Origin: Pseudomonadota bacterium
GTDB lineage: Bacteria; Pseudomonadota; Gammaproteobacteria; Burkholderiales; Burkholderiaceae_C
Assembly: GCA_963205335.1 (NCBI GenBank)
Contig: CAUJIM010000099.1
Coordinates: 1 to 46,797 of the forward strand
DNA length: 46,797 bases
Reading direction: 5' to 3'
Both the position numbers and the translations under genes were made by a program. Shown piece by piece: positions 11,240 through 21,030 of the stretch. Each line of letters begins with the position of its first letter. Position 1 is the first letter of the stretch. Below the pieces are notes generated by a model, which saw only the letters and a list, made by a program, of their open reading frames with translations, was not told the origin of the DNA and did no database searches.

Positions 11240-11891
11240 ATCCGAACCGCCGCCGCGCTGCCTGCACGCGGACGGCGACCTCCTGATCCTCGAAAAGCCC
11301 GCCGGCCTGCTGTGCGTGCCGGGGCGCGGGCCGGACAAGCAGGACGCGCTGAGCACCCGGGCGCAGCGCCACTGGCCCGGGGCGCTCATCGTCCACCGGC
11401 TCGACCAGGCCACCTCCGGGCTGGTGCTGATGGCGCGCCACGCGCCGGCGCAGCGCGCGCTGGGCCGGGCGTTCGCCGAGCGCCGCATCGCCAAGCACTA
11501 CCAGGCCGTGGTCCAGGGCCGCCCCGCCGGCGTGCCCGACGCCGAGGGCTGGTGCCAGATCGACCTGCCGCTGCTGCCCGACTGGCCGAGCCGCCCGCGG
11601 CAGAAGGTGGACGCCGCGCACGGCAAACCCAGCCAGACGCGCTGGCGCGTGCTGGCGCACGACGCAGCCACCGGCGGCACGCGCCTGGCGCTGATGCCGC
11701 TGACGGGCCGCACCCATCAGCTGCGCCTGCACCTGGCCCACATCGGCCACCCGATCCTGGGCGACACGCTCTACGGCGGCCCATGCGCCGGGCACGCGGC
11801 CCCGCGCCTGCTGCTGCACGCCTGCGGGCTCGCCTTCCAGCACCCCGGCACCGGCCAATGGCTGCGCCGCGACTCCCCGGCTCCGTTCTGA
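11226..11891 (+). CDS. rluA: Dual-specificity RNA pseudouridine synthase RluA
   Basis: Converts uridine to pseudouridine; the E. coli RluA modifies 23S rRNA U746 and tRNA U32. The 221-residue length matches the short RluA type, with no S4 domain. The catalytic aspartate is Asp60 in HRLDQATSG. RluA-type stretches follow: DLPLLPDWPSRPRQKV, GKPSQTRW, LTGRTHQLRLHLAHIGHPILGDTLYGG. I chose the ATG at 11226, inside the last codons of the kinase gene, because the N-terminus then fits the family. The open frame above it is shadow. The 14-base overlap suggests translational coupling with the kinase. Confidence 0.9.
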   Translation: MAPPESEPPPRCLHADGDLLILEKPAGLLCVPGRGPDKQDALSTRAQRHWPGALIVHRLDQATSGLVLMARHAPAQRALGRAFAERRIAKHYQAVVQGRPAGVPDAEGWCQIDLPLLPDWPSRPRQKVDAAHGKPSQTRWRVLAHDAATGGTRLALMPLTGRTHQLRLHLAHIGHPILGDTLYGGPCAGHAAPRLLLHACGLAFQHPGTGQWLRRDSPAPF

Positions 11892-11906
11892 CTAACATCG
11901 GGCACC

Positions 11907-12668
11907 ATGGCATCCTCACACCTCTACATCCTCACGGGCGGCTCGCGCGGCATGGGCCTGGCGATGGCGCGCCAGCTCCTGCTGCCCGGCCACACGCTGC
12001 TCCTCATCGCCCGCACCGCCAACGCCACGCTGAACGCCCCGCCGGGCGGCACGCTCGAGCAGTGGCCGCACGACCTGGCGGACGCCGCGCCCGTCGCCGC
12101 CCGCCTGCGCCAATGGCTGCAGGCACAGGCCCCTGGGCGGCACGCCAGCGCCACCCTGATCAACAACGCCGGCGCGCTGGCGCACATCGCCCCCCTGCGC
12201 GACTGCGCCGACGCGGCGCGGCAGGCAGAGCTGGCCAACGCCCTGCGCGTCGGCCTCGAGGCCCCCATGCTGCTCGGCGCCGCCTTCCTCGACGCGACCC
12301 GCGACTGGCCGGTGGCGCGCAAGCTGCTCAACATCTCCTCCGGCCTGGGGCGCCGCCCCATGGCGTCGCAGGCCGCGTACTGCGCCGCCAAGGCGGGGCT
12401 GGACCACTTCACCCGCTGCGTGGCGCTGGAAGAAGCCGCCAGGCCGCACGGCGCACGGGTCTGCTCGCTGGCGCCCGGAACGATAGACACCGACATGCAG
12501 GTGCAGCTGCGTAGCGCACGGGCCGAGGACTTTCCCGGCCGGCAGCGTTTCATCGCGCTGCAGCAGGAACACCAGCTCGCCAGCGCCGACACCGCGGCCA
12601 GCCGCGTGCTCGACTGGCTGCACCGGCCCGACTTCGGCAACGAGCCCGTGGCCGACGTTCGCGGCTGA
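11907..12668 (+). CDS. Short-chain dehydrogenase/reductase family oxidoreductase
   Basis: NAD(P)-dependent oxidoreductase of the classical SDR fold. The 253 residues hold the cofactor motif TGGSRGMG (residues 10-17), NNAG (86-89), the catalytic serine in NISSGLGRR (about 144-145) and the YxxxK pair Tyr158/Lys162 in AAYCAAKAG, then APGTIDTDMQ. The overall pattern resembles sepiapterin- or benzil-reductase-like members, but the substrate cannot be inferred. It starts 15 bases after rluA on the same strand, possibly in one transcript with the kinase and rluA. The ATG at 11907 is the first suitable start. No obvious Shine-Dalgarno site. Confidence 0.88.
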   Translation: MASSHLYILTGGSRGMGLAMARQLLLPGHTLLLIARTANATLNAPPGGTLEQWPHDLADAAPVAARLRQWLQAQAPGRHASATLINNAGALAHIAPLRDCADAARQAELANALRVGLEAPMLLGAAFLDATRDWPVARKLLNISSGLGRRPMASQAAYCAAKAGLDHFTRCVALEEAARPHGARVCSLAPGTIDTDMQVQLRSARAEDFPGRQRFIALQQEHQLASADTAASRVLDWLHRPDFGNEPVADVRG

Positions 12669-12733
12669 CGACGATCGCCTGCGCGACACCCGGACCGCGC
12701 CCGCCGCCCCACCAGTCACCCAAAAGACAGCCC

Positions 12734-13453
12734 ATGGACGAACCCATTCTTACCATCGATGAACGCGAGGCCATCAACGGCGGACGCTGGTTTTCCTCCC
12801 TCTCCCCTTCGCTGCGCCACGACATTCTCCGATGCACCTACGTCAAACGCTACAAGGACAGCGCGCTGATCACCGCACGCGGCGACACGGCCGACGAGTG
12901 GATCGCCTGCGCCAGGGGCGCGGTGCGCGTGAGCTCCACCTCGCTCTCGGGCAAGCAGATCACGCTGACCTACGTCGAGCCGGGCATCTGGTTCGGCGAC
13001 GTGGCGATCCTGGACGGCGACCAGCGCACACACGATGCCTATGCGCACGGCGACACCACCATCGTCTGCGTCGCGCGGGCGGACTTCCACAAGATCCTGG
13101 CCCAGCACTCCGAGCTCTACCAGGCGCTGCTGCGCCTGCAGGCGCGGCGCATCCGCCTGCTCTTCGGGCTGGTGGAAGACCTCAACACGCTGCCGCTGCG
13201 CGCGCGCCTGGCCAAGCAGCTGCTGCACCTGGCGCGCAGCTACGGCGTGACCAGCCTGGCCAACGAGGGCGAGGTGCGCATCGGCCTGCACCTGGCGCAG
13301 GAGGAACTGGCGCAGCTGCTGGGCGCCTCGCGCCAGCGGGTCAACCAGGAACTCAAGGCCATGGAGCGCGAGGATGCGCTGCGCATCGAGCCCGGCGGCC
13401 TGGTGGTGCGCGACCGCAGCGCGCTGATGCGCATCTCCGAGACGTCCCCCTGA
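12734..13453 (+). CDS. Crp/Fnr family transcriptional regulator
   Basis: A 239-residue regulator with an N-terminal cyclic-nucleotide-binding-like beta-roll (about 20-140, with GDTADEWIACARGAVRVSS and PGIWFGDVAILDG), a long dimer helix (about 140-175), and a C-terminal helix-turn-helix (about 180-225, with LAQEELAQLLGASRQRVNQEL). There are no clustered cysteines as in Fnr, so an oxygen-sensing iron-sulfur cluster is unlikely. Ligand and targets are unknown. It follows the SDR gene by 65 bases and is followed by a strong terminator-like hairpin built from repeat copy D. Confidence 0.9.
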   Translation: MDEPILTIDEREAINGGRWFSSLSPSLRHDILRCTYVKRYKDSALITARGDTADEWIACARGAVRVSSTSLSGKQITLTYVEPGIWFGDVAILDGDQRTHDAYAHGDTTIVCVARADFHKILAQHSELYQALLRLQARRIRLLFGLVEDLNTLPLRARLAKQLLHLARSYGVTSLANEGEVRIGLHLAQEELAQLLGASRQRVNQELKAMEREDALRIEPGGLVVRDRSALMRISETSP

Positions 13454-13483
13454 CGCCCCGCCGCGACTCGCAGGCGGCGCAAA

Positions 13484-13552
13484 ACCATGGCAAAAATCCG
13501 ACGCCAGCGCTTGACAGGCAAGCGCTGGCAGCTCTTTTTTTCATAGTTTTGG
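13484..13552 (-). repeat. Dispersed palindromic repeat, copy D, reverse orientation
   Basis: Read on the minus strand: an A-rich start, GAGCTGCCAGCGCTTGCC, then CAAGCGCTGGCG and a TTTTTGCCAT tail, matching the family order. Here the two arms are perfectly complementary. It lies between the Crp/Fnr regulator and the phosphotransferase gene, 14 bases before the latter's ATG. Confidence 0.8.
13503..13541 (+). terminator. Intrinsic terminator formed by repeat copy D
   Basis: A perfect 11-bp stem, GCCAGCGCTTG (13503-13513) with CAAGCGCTGGC (13519-13529), a five-base loop, and T7 at 13535-13541. It probably ends the Crp/Fnr regulator transcript. The five bases between stem and T-run are slightly more than usual. 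Confidence 0.7.
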
Positions 13553-13565
13553 ACACCCGCCCTGC

Positions 13566-14651
13566 ATGAGCAATTTCGACCACTTCATCGGCACCCGCCC
13601 GGTCTCCGGCCAGCACGCTTTCGACACGCACGCACTCACCGAGTGGCTGGCGCGCCATGTCGAGGATTTCCACGGCCCGCTCACGGTCGAGCTGTTCAAG
13701 GGCGGGCAGTCCAACCCCACCTACAAGCTCACCACCCCCGCGCGCAGCTACGTGATGCGCTCCAAGCCCGGGCCGGTCGCCAGGCTGCTGCCCTCGGCCC
13801 ACGCGATCGAGCGCGAATACGCAGTCATGCGGGGCCTGGCGGGTACCGACGTGCCGGTGCCGCGCATGTTCGCGCTGTGCGAGGACGAATCCGTCATCGG
13901 CCGCGCCTTCTACCTGATGGAGCACATGCAGGGCCGCGTGCTCTGGGACCAGTCCCTGCCCGGCATGAGCAACGCCGAGCGCGCCGCGATCTACGACGAG
14001 ATGAACCGCGTCATCGCCGCGCTGCACACGGTCGATTTCGCCGCGCAGGGCCTGGCCGGCTACGGCCGGCCGGGCAACTACTTCGCGCGCCAGATCGGCC
14101 GCTGGAGCAAGCAGTACGCCGCCTCCGTCACCCAGGCCATCCCCGAGATGGACCGCCTGATCGAATGGCTGCCCGCGCACATGCCCGAGAGCGCGCAGGA
14201 CGACAGCCGCATCAGCATCGTGCACGGCGACTACCGCCTCGACAACCTGATGTTCCACCCCACCGAGCCGCGCATCATCGCGGTGCTCGACTGGGAGCTG
14301 TCCACGCTCGGCCACCCGCTGGCGGACTTCGCCTACCACTGCATGAGCTGGCACATCCCGGCGCAGATGGGCCGCGGCATCGCCGGGCTCGACCTCGCGG
14401 CGCTGGGCATCCCGAGCGAGCGCGAGCACATCCACCGCTACTGCGAGCGCACCGGCATCCAGGACACCACCCACCTGCACGCCGACTGGAACTTCTACCT
14501 GGCCTACAACCTGTTCCGCATCGCCGCCATCCTGCAAGGCATCGCCAAGCGGGTCGAGGCCGGCACGGCCTCCAGCGCCGAAGCCCGGGCCGCCGGCGCC
14601 CAGGCGCGGCCCATGGCCGAACTCGCCTGGTCGTTCGCCAGGCAGCACTGA
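13566..14651 (+). CDS. APH-family phosphotransferase, ACAD10/LvaA-like
   Basis: A 361-residue kinase of the aminoglycoside/choline kinase fold. Seen: QSNPTYKL near the nucleotide loop, Brenner-type motif HGDYRLDNLMF with the catalytic Asp222 and metal-binding Asn227, and the second metal site DWELSTLGHP with Asp242. Genes of this type next to acyl-CoA dehydrogenases resemble the kinase half of animal ACAD10/ACAD11 and LvaA of the levulinate pathway, which phosphorylate 4-hydroxyacyl-CoA. The acyl-CoA dehydrogenase gene starts 24 bases after its stop, so I infer the same job here; a drug-resistance role is unlikely. The ATG at 13566 follows repeat copy D and has no clear Shine-Dalgarno site. 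Confidence 0.85.
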   Translation: MSNFDHFIGTRPVSGQHAFDTHALTEWLARHVEDFHGPLTVELFKGGQSNPTYKLTTPARSYVMRSKPGPVARLLPSAHAIEREYAVMRGLAGTDVPVPRMFALCEDESVIGRAFYLMEHMQGRVLWDQSLPGMSNAERAAIYDEMNRVIAALHTVDFAAQGLAGYGRPGNYFARQIGRWSKQYAASVTQAIPEMDRLIEWLPAHMPESAQDDSRISIVHGDYRLDNLMFHPTEPRIIAVLDWELSTLGHPLADFAYHCMSWHIPAQMGRGIAGLDLAALGIPSEREHIHRYCERTGIQDTTHLHADWNFYLAYNLFRIAAILQGIAKRVEAGTASSAEARAAGAQARPMAELAWSFARQH

Positions 14652-14675
14652 TCACCCCATTCTGCAAGGACCCCC

Positions 14676-15926
<1,251 letters not shown>

Positions 15927-15945
15927 CGCAGTTCGGCGAAGAAGC

Positions 15946-15980
15946 AAAAAGCCCGGAAAGGTTCGCCTTCCGGGCTTTTT
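15946..15980 (+). terminator. Bidirectional intrinsic terminator
   Basis: AAAAAGCCCGGAA(A)GG pairs with CCTTCCGGGCTTTTT around a TTCG loop, with one bulged A. T5 stands at the 3' side on both strands, so it can end the acyl-CoA dehydrogenase transcript and also the tRNA-Pro transcript arriving from the minus strand. Confidence 0.88.
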
Positions 15981-15991
15981 CATCGTGTTCC

Positions 15992-16068
15992 TGGTCGGGG
16001 TGAGAGGATTCGAACCTCCGGCCTCTACGTCCCGAACGTAGCGCTCTACCAGGCTAAGCTACACCCCG
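15992..16068 (-). tRNA. tRNA-Pro (anticodon CGG)
   Basis: Read on the minus strand, the acceptor arms CGGGGTG and CACCCCG pair, the D-arm is AGCTTAGCCTGGTAGAGC, the anticodon stem is CTACG/CGTAG with loop TTCGGGA (anticodon CGG, reading CCG), and the T-arm is GGAGG-TTCGAAT-CCTCT-like. The 3' CCA is encoded. Total 77 bases, all arms intact. Confidence 0.96.
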
Positions 16069-16094
16069 ATTTTCTCGCCCGCCCGAGCCGGCTT

Positions 16095-17078
16095 TCAAGC
16101 CCTGCGCTCAAGCAGCGAAGCCGCCAATTGTAGCAAAGCCTGGGTGTAGGAATTGGCTGGGAATGCGGCCAGGGCGTCCATCGCCAACCGTGCCTGGGTG
16201 GCGGCGGCGGCGCGCGTGGCGCTCATGGCGTCGGTGCGGCGCACCACTTCCACCACCGCGCCCAGGTCTTCGGTGGAGCCGGCTTCGATGGCGCGGCGCA
16301 GCAGCGCTTTCTGCGCCTCGGTGCCGCGCTGCATCGCGATGATCAGAGGCAGCGTCATCTTGCCTTCGCGCAGGTCGTCGCCCAGGTTCTTGCCCATCTC
16401 GTGCGCATCGCCGTCGTAGTCGAGCGCATCGTCGATCACCTGGAACGCCGTGCCCAGGGCCTGCCCGTAGGCGGCGCATTGGCCTTCGACCTCGGTGCCG
16501 CTGCCGGCGAGCACTGCTGCCAGGCGCGCGCTCGCCTCGAACAGCTTGGCGGTCTTGGAGCGGATGACCTCCAGGTAGCCGCGCTCGCTGAGCGCCGCGT
16601 CGTGCGTGTTGACGAGCTGCTGCACCTCGCCCTCGGCGATCACGTTGGTGGCGTCGGCCAGTATCTGCATCACGCGCATGTCGCCCGTCTCGACCATCAT
16701 CTGGAACGCGCGAGAGTAGAGGAAGTCGCCGACCAGCACGCTCGCCGGATTGCCGAAATGCTCGTTGGCCGTGGCCCGGCCGCGGCGCAGCGTGGACGCA
16801 TCGACCACGTCGTCGTGCAGCAGGGTCGCGGTGTGGATGAACTCGACCACCGCCGCCAGGTTGAAGCGCTGCGCACCGGCATACCCCAGGGCGCCGCTCA
16901 TCAGCAGCAGCAGCGCGGGGCGCAGGCGCTTGCCGCCGGCCAGGATGATGTAGCGCGCCACGTTGCCCACCAGGGCGACGGAGGAATCCAGCCGCGCGGC
17001 GACGACCTTGTCCACCTCTCGCATGTCGTCGGCAATCAGTGCCAGGGCGGCGGATGTGCTGGGTGTGGAGGTGCTCAA
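16095..17078 (-). CDS. ispB: Polyprenyl (octaprenyl) diphosphate synthase
   Basis: Builds the long isoprenoid chain that becomes the ubiquinone side chain by repeated addition of isopentenyl diphosphate. The 327-residue protein has GGKRLRP (48-54), the first aspartate-rich motif DDVVD (89-93) in LLHDDVVDASTLRRG, and the second, DDALD (216-220), in FQVIDDALDYDG. The chain length cannot be read with certainty; octaprenyl is the usual product in this group. It is divergent from rplU, a common arrangement in proteobacteria, and the tRNA-Pro gene follows it on the same strand. The ATG at 17078 fits the family length. Confidence 0.93.
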   Translation of the reverse strand: MSTSTPSTSAALALIADDMREVDKVVAARLDSSVALVGNVARYIILAGGKRLRPALLLLMSGALGYAGAQRFNLAAVVEFIHTATLLHDDVVDASTLRRGRATANEHFGNPASVLVGDFLYSRAFQMMVETGDMRVMQILADATNVIAEGEVQQLVNTHDAALSERGYLEVIRSKTAKLFEASARLAAVLAGSGTEVEGQCAAYGQALGTAFQVIDDALDYDGDAHEMGKNLGDDLREGKMTLPLIIAMQRGTEAQKALLRRAIEAGSTEDLGAVVEVVRRTDAMSATRAAAATQARLAMDALAAFPANSYTQALLQLAASLLERRA

Positions 17079-17115
17079 GATGGTCGACGCTCGCTGCGGT
17101 TGGGGGCGACTGGCG

Positions 17116-17121
17116 ATTATA
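17116..17121 (-). promoter_or_regulatory. Candidate -10 box for ispB
   Basis: A perfect TATAAT on the minus strand, about 38 bases before the ispB ATG. No convincing -35 hexamer is seen 16-18 bases upstream, so this rests on the -10 box and position. Confidence 0.5.
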
Positions 17122-17186
17122 GGAAGCGGCCCGCGGCGCCGGTGCGCCGGGCACCAGGGCCATAAGGCCTTCCCACATGCATCCTG

Positions 17187-17192
17187 TACAAT
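17187..17192 (+). promoter_or_regulatory. Candidate -10 box for rplU-rpmA
   Basis: TACAAT, preceded by TG one base upstream (CTGTACAAT), about 54 bases before the rplU ATG. The -35 region is weak. Transcription from near 17199 would start at the base of the leader hairpin. Confidence 0.5.
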
Positions 17193-17197
17193 TACGG

Positions 17198-17240
17198 GTT
17201 CTGCAAAAATCCGTTTGCAGAGCTCACTACACAGTAGAGG
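17198..17240 (+). promoter_or_regulatory. Structured leader of the rplU transcript
   Basis: A 10-bp hairpin GTTCTGCAAA (17198-17207) with TTTGCAGAGC (17214-17223), one wobble pair, hexaloop. It is followed by a small hairpin CTAC (17227-17230), ACA, GTAG (17234-17237) whose 3' arm overlaps the Shine-Dalgarno AGAGG at 17236-17240. This could be an autoregulatory binding site for L21 or another ribosomal protein; that role is inference. Confidence 0.5.
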
Positions 17241-17245
17241 TTTAC

Positions 17246-17557
17246 ATGTACGCGGTCATAAAAACCGGTGGCAAGCAGTATCGCGTGGCTGCCGGCGAAA
17301 AAATCAAAGTAGAACAGATTGCTGCGGAAGTAGGCCAGGAGATCGTGCTCGACCAGGTTCTGGCTGTCGGCGACGGCAGCGAGCTCAAGGTCGGCACCCC
17401 CCTGGTGTCGGGCGCCAGCGTCAAGGCCACGGTCGTGGCGCACGGCAAGCACGACAAGGTGCGCATCTTCAAGCTGCGCCGCCGCAAGCACTATCAGAAA
17501 CACCAAGGCCATCGCCAGCAGTTCACCGAACTGCAAATCGACGCGATTGCCGCTTGA
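17246..17557 (+). CDS. rplU: 50S ribosomal protein L21
   Basis: Large-subunit ribosomal protein of 103 residues, the normal length. It begins [20 protein letters not shown], the family hallmark, and ends with the basic stretch [21 protein letters not shown]. The ATG at 17246 follows AGAGG at five bases; the longer open frame starting at 17177 would run through the leader hairpin and promoter. First gene of the rplU-rpmA pair. Confidence 0.97.
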   Translation: MYAVIKTGGKQYRVAAGEKIKVEQIAAEVGQEIVLDQVLAVGDGSELKVGTPLVSGASVKATVVAHGKHDKVRIFKLRRRKHYQKHQGHRQQFTELQIDAIAA

Positions 17558-17571
17558 CCCCGGGGAGTTGA

Positions 17572-19002
<1,431 letters not shown>

Positions 19003-19011
19003 GCCATGTCT

Positions 19012-19069
19012 CCAAAGAATTTCTGATAGCTGCCCGCGCTTGCCCACCAACGGTTTCAGCCCTGTTTCA
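19012..19069 (+). repeat. Dispersed palindromic repeat, copy E, before proB
   Basis: CTGATAGCTGCCCGCGCTTG, then a short loop and GGTTTCAGCC, then the tail CTGTTTCA, running straight into the proB ATG at 19070. The right arm is partly degraded. It fills the obgE-proB spacer. Confidence 0.75.
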
Positions 19070-20215
19070 ATGAAGAACCCCGCCGCAACGCTGCGCCACG
19101 CGCACCGCATCGTCGTCAAGGTCGGCTCCAGCCTCGTGACCAACGAGGGCCGGGGGCTGGACGAAGCCGCCATCGGCGAGTGGTGCCGCCAGCTCGCCGC
19201 GCTGGTACGCGGCGACGCCGGCGGCAGGCGCGAGGTCATCATGGTCTCCAGCGGCGCCATCGCCGAGGGCATGAAGCGCCTGGGCTGGACCGTGCGGCCC
19301 AGCGAGGTGCACGAGCTGCAGGCCGCCGCCGCCGTCGGCCAGATGGGCCTGGCGCAGATGTACGAAACCAAGCTGCGCGAGCAAGGGATGGCCAGCGCGC
19401 AGGTGCTGCTCACCCACGCCGACCTGGCCGACCGCGAGCGCTACCTGAACGCCCGCTCGACGCTGCTGACCCTGCTGCGCCTGGGCGTGGTGCCAGTGAT
19501 CAACGAGAACGACACCGTCGTCACCGACGAGATCAAGGTCGGCGACAACGACACCCTGGGCGCGCTGGTGACCAACCTGGTCGAGGCGGACGCGCTCGTC
19601 ATCCTCACCGACCAGAAAGGCCTGTACGCCGCCGACCCGCGGCGCCAGCCCGACGCCGCCTTCATCCACGAGGCGCGGGCCGGCGACCCGGCACTCGAGG
19701 CCATGGCGGGCGGCGCCGGCTCCAGCATAGGCAAGGGCGGGATGATCACCAAGATCATCGCCGCCAAGCGCGCCGCCGGCTCGGGCGCCTCTACCGTCAT
19801 CGCCTGGGGGCGCGAGCGCGACGTGCTGCTGCGCCTGGCGCGCGGCGAGGCGATCGGCACGCTGCTCGTGGCGCACACGCACAAGCACCAGGCGCGCAAG
19901 CAATGGATGATGGACCACCTGCAGCTGCGCGGCTCCGTGACGGTGGACGCGGGCGCGGCCACCAAGCTGCGCGAGGCCGGCAAAAGCCTGCTGCCGATCG
20001 GCATGATCGCGGTCGAGGGCGAATTCGCCCGTGGCGACGTGATCGCCGTGCGCGATGCCGGGGGCAGCGAGATCGCCCGCGGGCTGGCCAATTACGCCAG
20101 CGCCGAGGCCCGGCTGCTGTGCCGCAAATCGTCGTCGGAATTCGAGCGGCTGCTGGGCTATGCCGCCGAGCCTGAAATGGTGCACCGCGACAACCTGGTG
20201 CTCGCTCACGCCTGA
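19070..20215 (+). CDS. proB: Glutamate 5-kinase
   Basis: Catalyses the first step of proline synthesis, ATP-dependent phosphorylation of glutamate to glutamyl 5-phosphate. The 381-residue protein has an amino-acid kinase domain (about 10-260) with [51 protein letters not shown] and [15 protein letters not shown]-terminal PUA domain (about 280-370) includes [20 protein letters not shown]. The ATG at 19070 is directly preceded by repeat copy E, so no Shine-Dalgarno site is visible. The upstream in-frame extension lies in the repeat and in obgE. Confidence 0.96.
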   Translation: MKNPAATLRHAHRIVVKVGSSLVTNEGRGLDEAAIGEWCRQLAALVRGDAGGRREVIMVSSGAIAEGMKRLGWTVRPSEVHELQAAAAVGQMGLAQMYETKLREQGMASAQVLLTHADLADRERYLNARSTLLTLLRLGVVPVINENDTVVTDEIKVGDNDTLGALVTNLVEADALVILTDQKGLYAADPRRQPDAAFIHEARAGDPALEAMAGGAGSSIGKGGMITKIIAAKRAAGSGASTVIAWGRERDVLLRLARGEAIGTLLVAHTHKHQARKQWMMDHLQLRGSVTVDAGAATKLREAGKSLLPIGMIAVEGEFARGDVIAVRDAGGSEIARGLANYASAEARLLCRKSSSEFERLLGYAAEPEMVHRDNLVLAHA

Positions 20216-20217
20216 AA

Positions 20218-20236
20218 GCGCCCGCGCTGCGGGCGC
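20218..20236. terminator. GC-rich hairpin between convergent proB and rppH
   Basis: GCGCCCGC (20218-20225), loop GCT, GCGGGCGC (20229-20236), perfect 8-bp stem. There is no T-run on either strand, so it may be a transcript-end stabiliser or weak terminator only. Confidence 0.4.
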
Positions 20237-20245
20237 GAGGCGCGC

Positions 20246-20938
20246 CTACTTCGCCGGTGACGCAGCGGCCCGGGGAGACGGCTCCGCCTGGGCCGGCGCA
20301 GCGGCGGTCGCGCCGCGGTGCGGATCGGGGTCGAAACTGGCGCCCGGCGGCAGTTCCACCCCCGGATGCACCAGCAGCGAACCGCTGCGGTAGAGCAAGG
20401 CGTGCTCGCTGGCCACATGGTCGCGCACGCGCATGCCCGCGCGCAGGTAGCGGTTGCGCTGCAGCGGCCGCGGCAGGAAGCGGGCGAGCTCGGTCAGGGC
20501 CAGCTCGTACACGCCCCGCTTGAACTCCACCACCACCTCGAGCGGCACCCAGTACTCGTTCCAGCGCCAGGCATCGAACTCGGGGTGGCTGGAAGCGCGC
20601 AGGTTCAGGTCCCAGTCGTTGCCCACCAATTGCAGCAGAAACCAGATCTGCTTTTGTCCACGATAGTGACCGCGCGCATCCCGGCGGATGTAACGGTCCG
20701 GCACCTCATAGCGCAACCAATCCCGCGTACGTGCAACCACGCGCACATGGTGAGGCAGGAGCCCCACCTCCTCGTGCAGTTCCCGGAACATGGCCTCTTG
20801 CGGGTTTTCGCCCCGATCGATGCCGCCCTGCGGGAATTGCCAACTGTGCGTACCTATGCGTTTGCCCCAAAATACCTGGTTCCTCTGGTTGAGCAGGATG
20901 ATGCCGACATTCGGCCGAAAGCCTTCCCTGTCGAGCAT
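20246..20938 (-). CDS. rppH: RNA pyrophosphohydrolase
   Basis: Nudix enzyme that removes pyrophosphate from the 5' triphosphate of mRNA, marking it for RNase E decay. Residues 1-160 match RppH closely: [38 protein letters not shown], the Nudix box with [10 protein letters not shown] (38-61), [23 protein letters not shown] 60-residue alanine/proline-rich tail extends the E. coli length of about 176 residues to 230, a frequent feature in betaproteobacteria. The ATG at 20938 is standard. Divergent from proS. Confidence 0.95.
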   Translation of the reverse strand: MLDREGFRPNVGIILLNQRNQVFWGKRIGTHSWQFPQGGIDRGENPQEAMFRELHEEVGLLPHHVRVVARTRDWLRYEVPDRYIRRDARGHYRGQKQIWFLLQLVGNDWDLNLRASSHPEFDAWRWNEYWVPLEVVVEFKRGVYELALTELARFLPRPLQRNRYLRAGMRVRDHVASEHALLYRSGSLLVHPGVELPPGASFDPDPHRGATAAAPAQAEPSPRAAASPAK

Positions 20939-20968
20939 AATCTGACCCCAATTTTCCTAGTTCAGGCC

Positions 20969-20996
20969 ATTATGCACGCTGGCGCACGCGCGGCAA
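20969..20996 (-). promoter_or_regulatory. Candidate promoter of rppH
   Basis: On the minus strand, TTGCCG (20991-20996), 16 bases, then CATAAT (20969-20974), about 31 bases before the rppH ATG. Two of three conserved -35 positions and five of six -10 positions match well. Confidence 0.45.
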
Positions 20997-21030
20997 CAGC
21001 GTCGCCGCCCGTGGCCGCCGGATCTCCCCG

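Noticed and set aside
8912-11494. An 860-codon open frame opposite the histidine kinase
   Set aside because: Same reason: shadow frame without recognisable domains.
15992-16068. tRNA-Pro as an integration site for a genomic island
   Set aside because: No integrase and no repeat of the tRNA 3' end in the window; both sides carry ordinary housekeeping genes.
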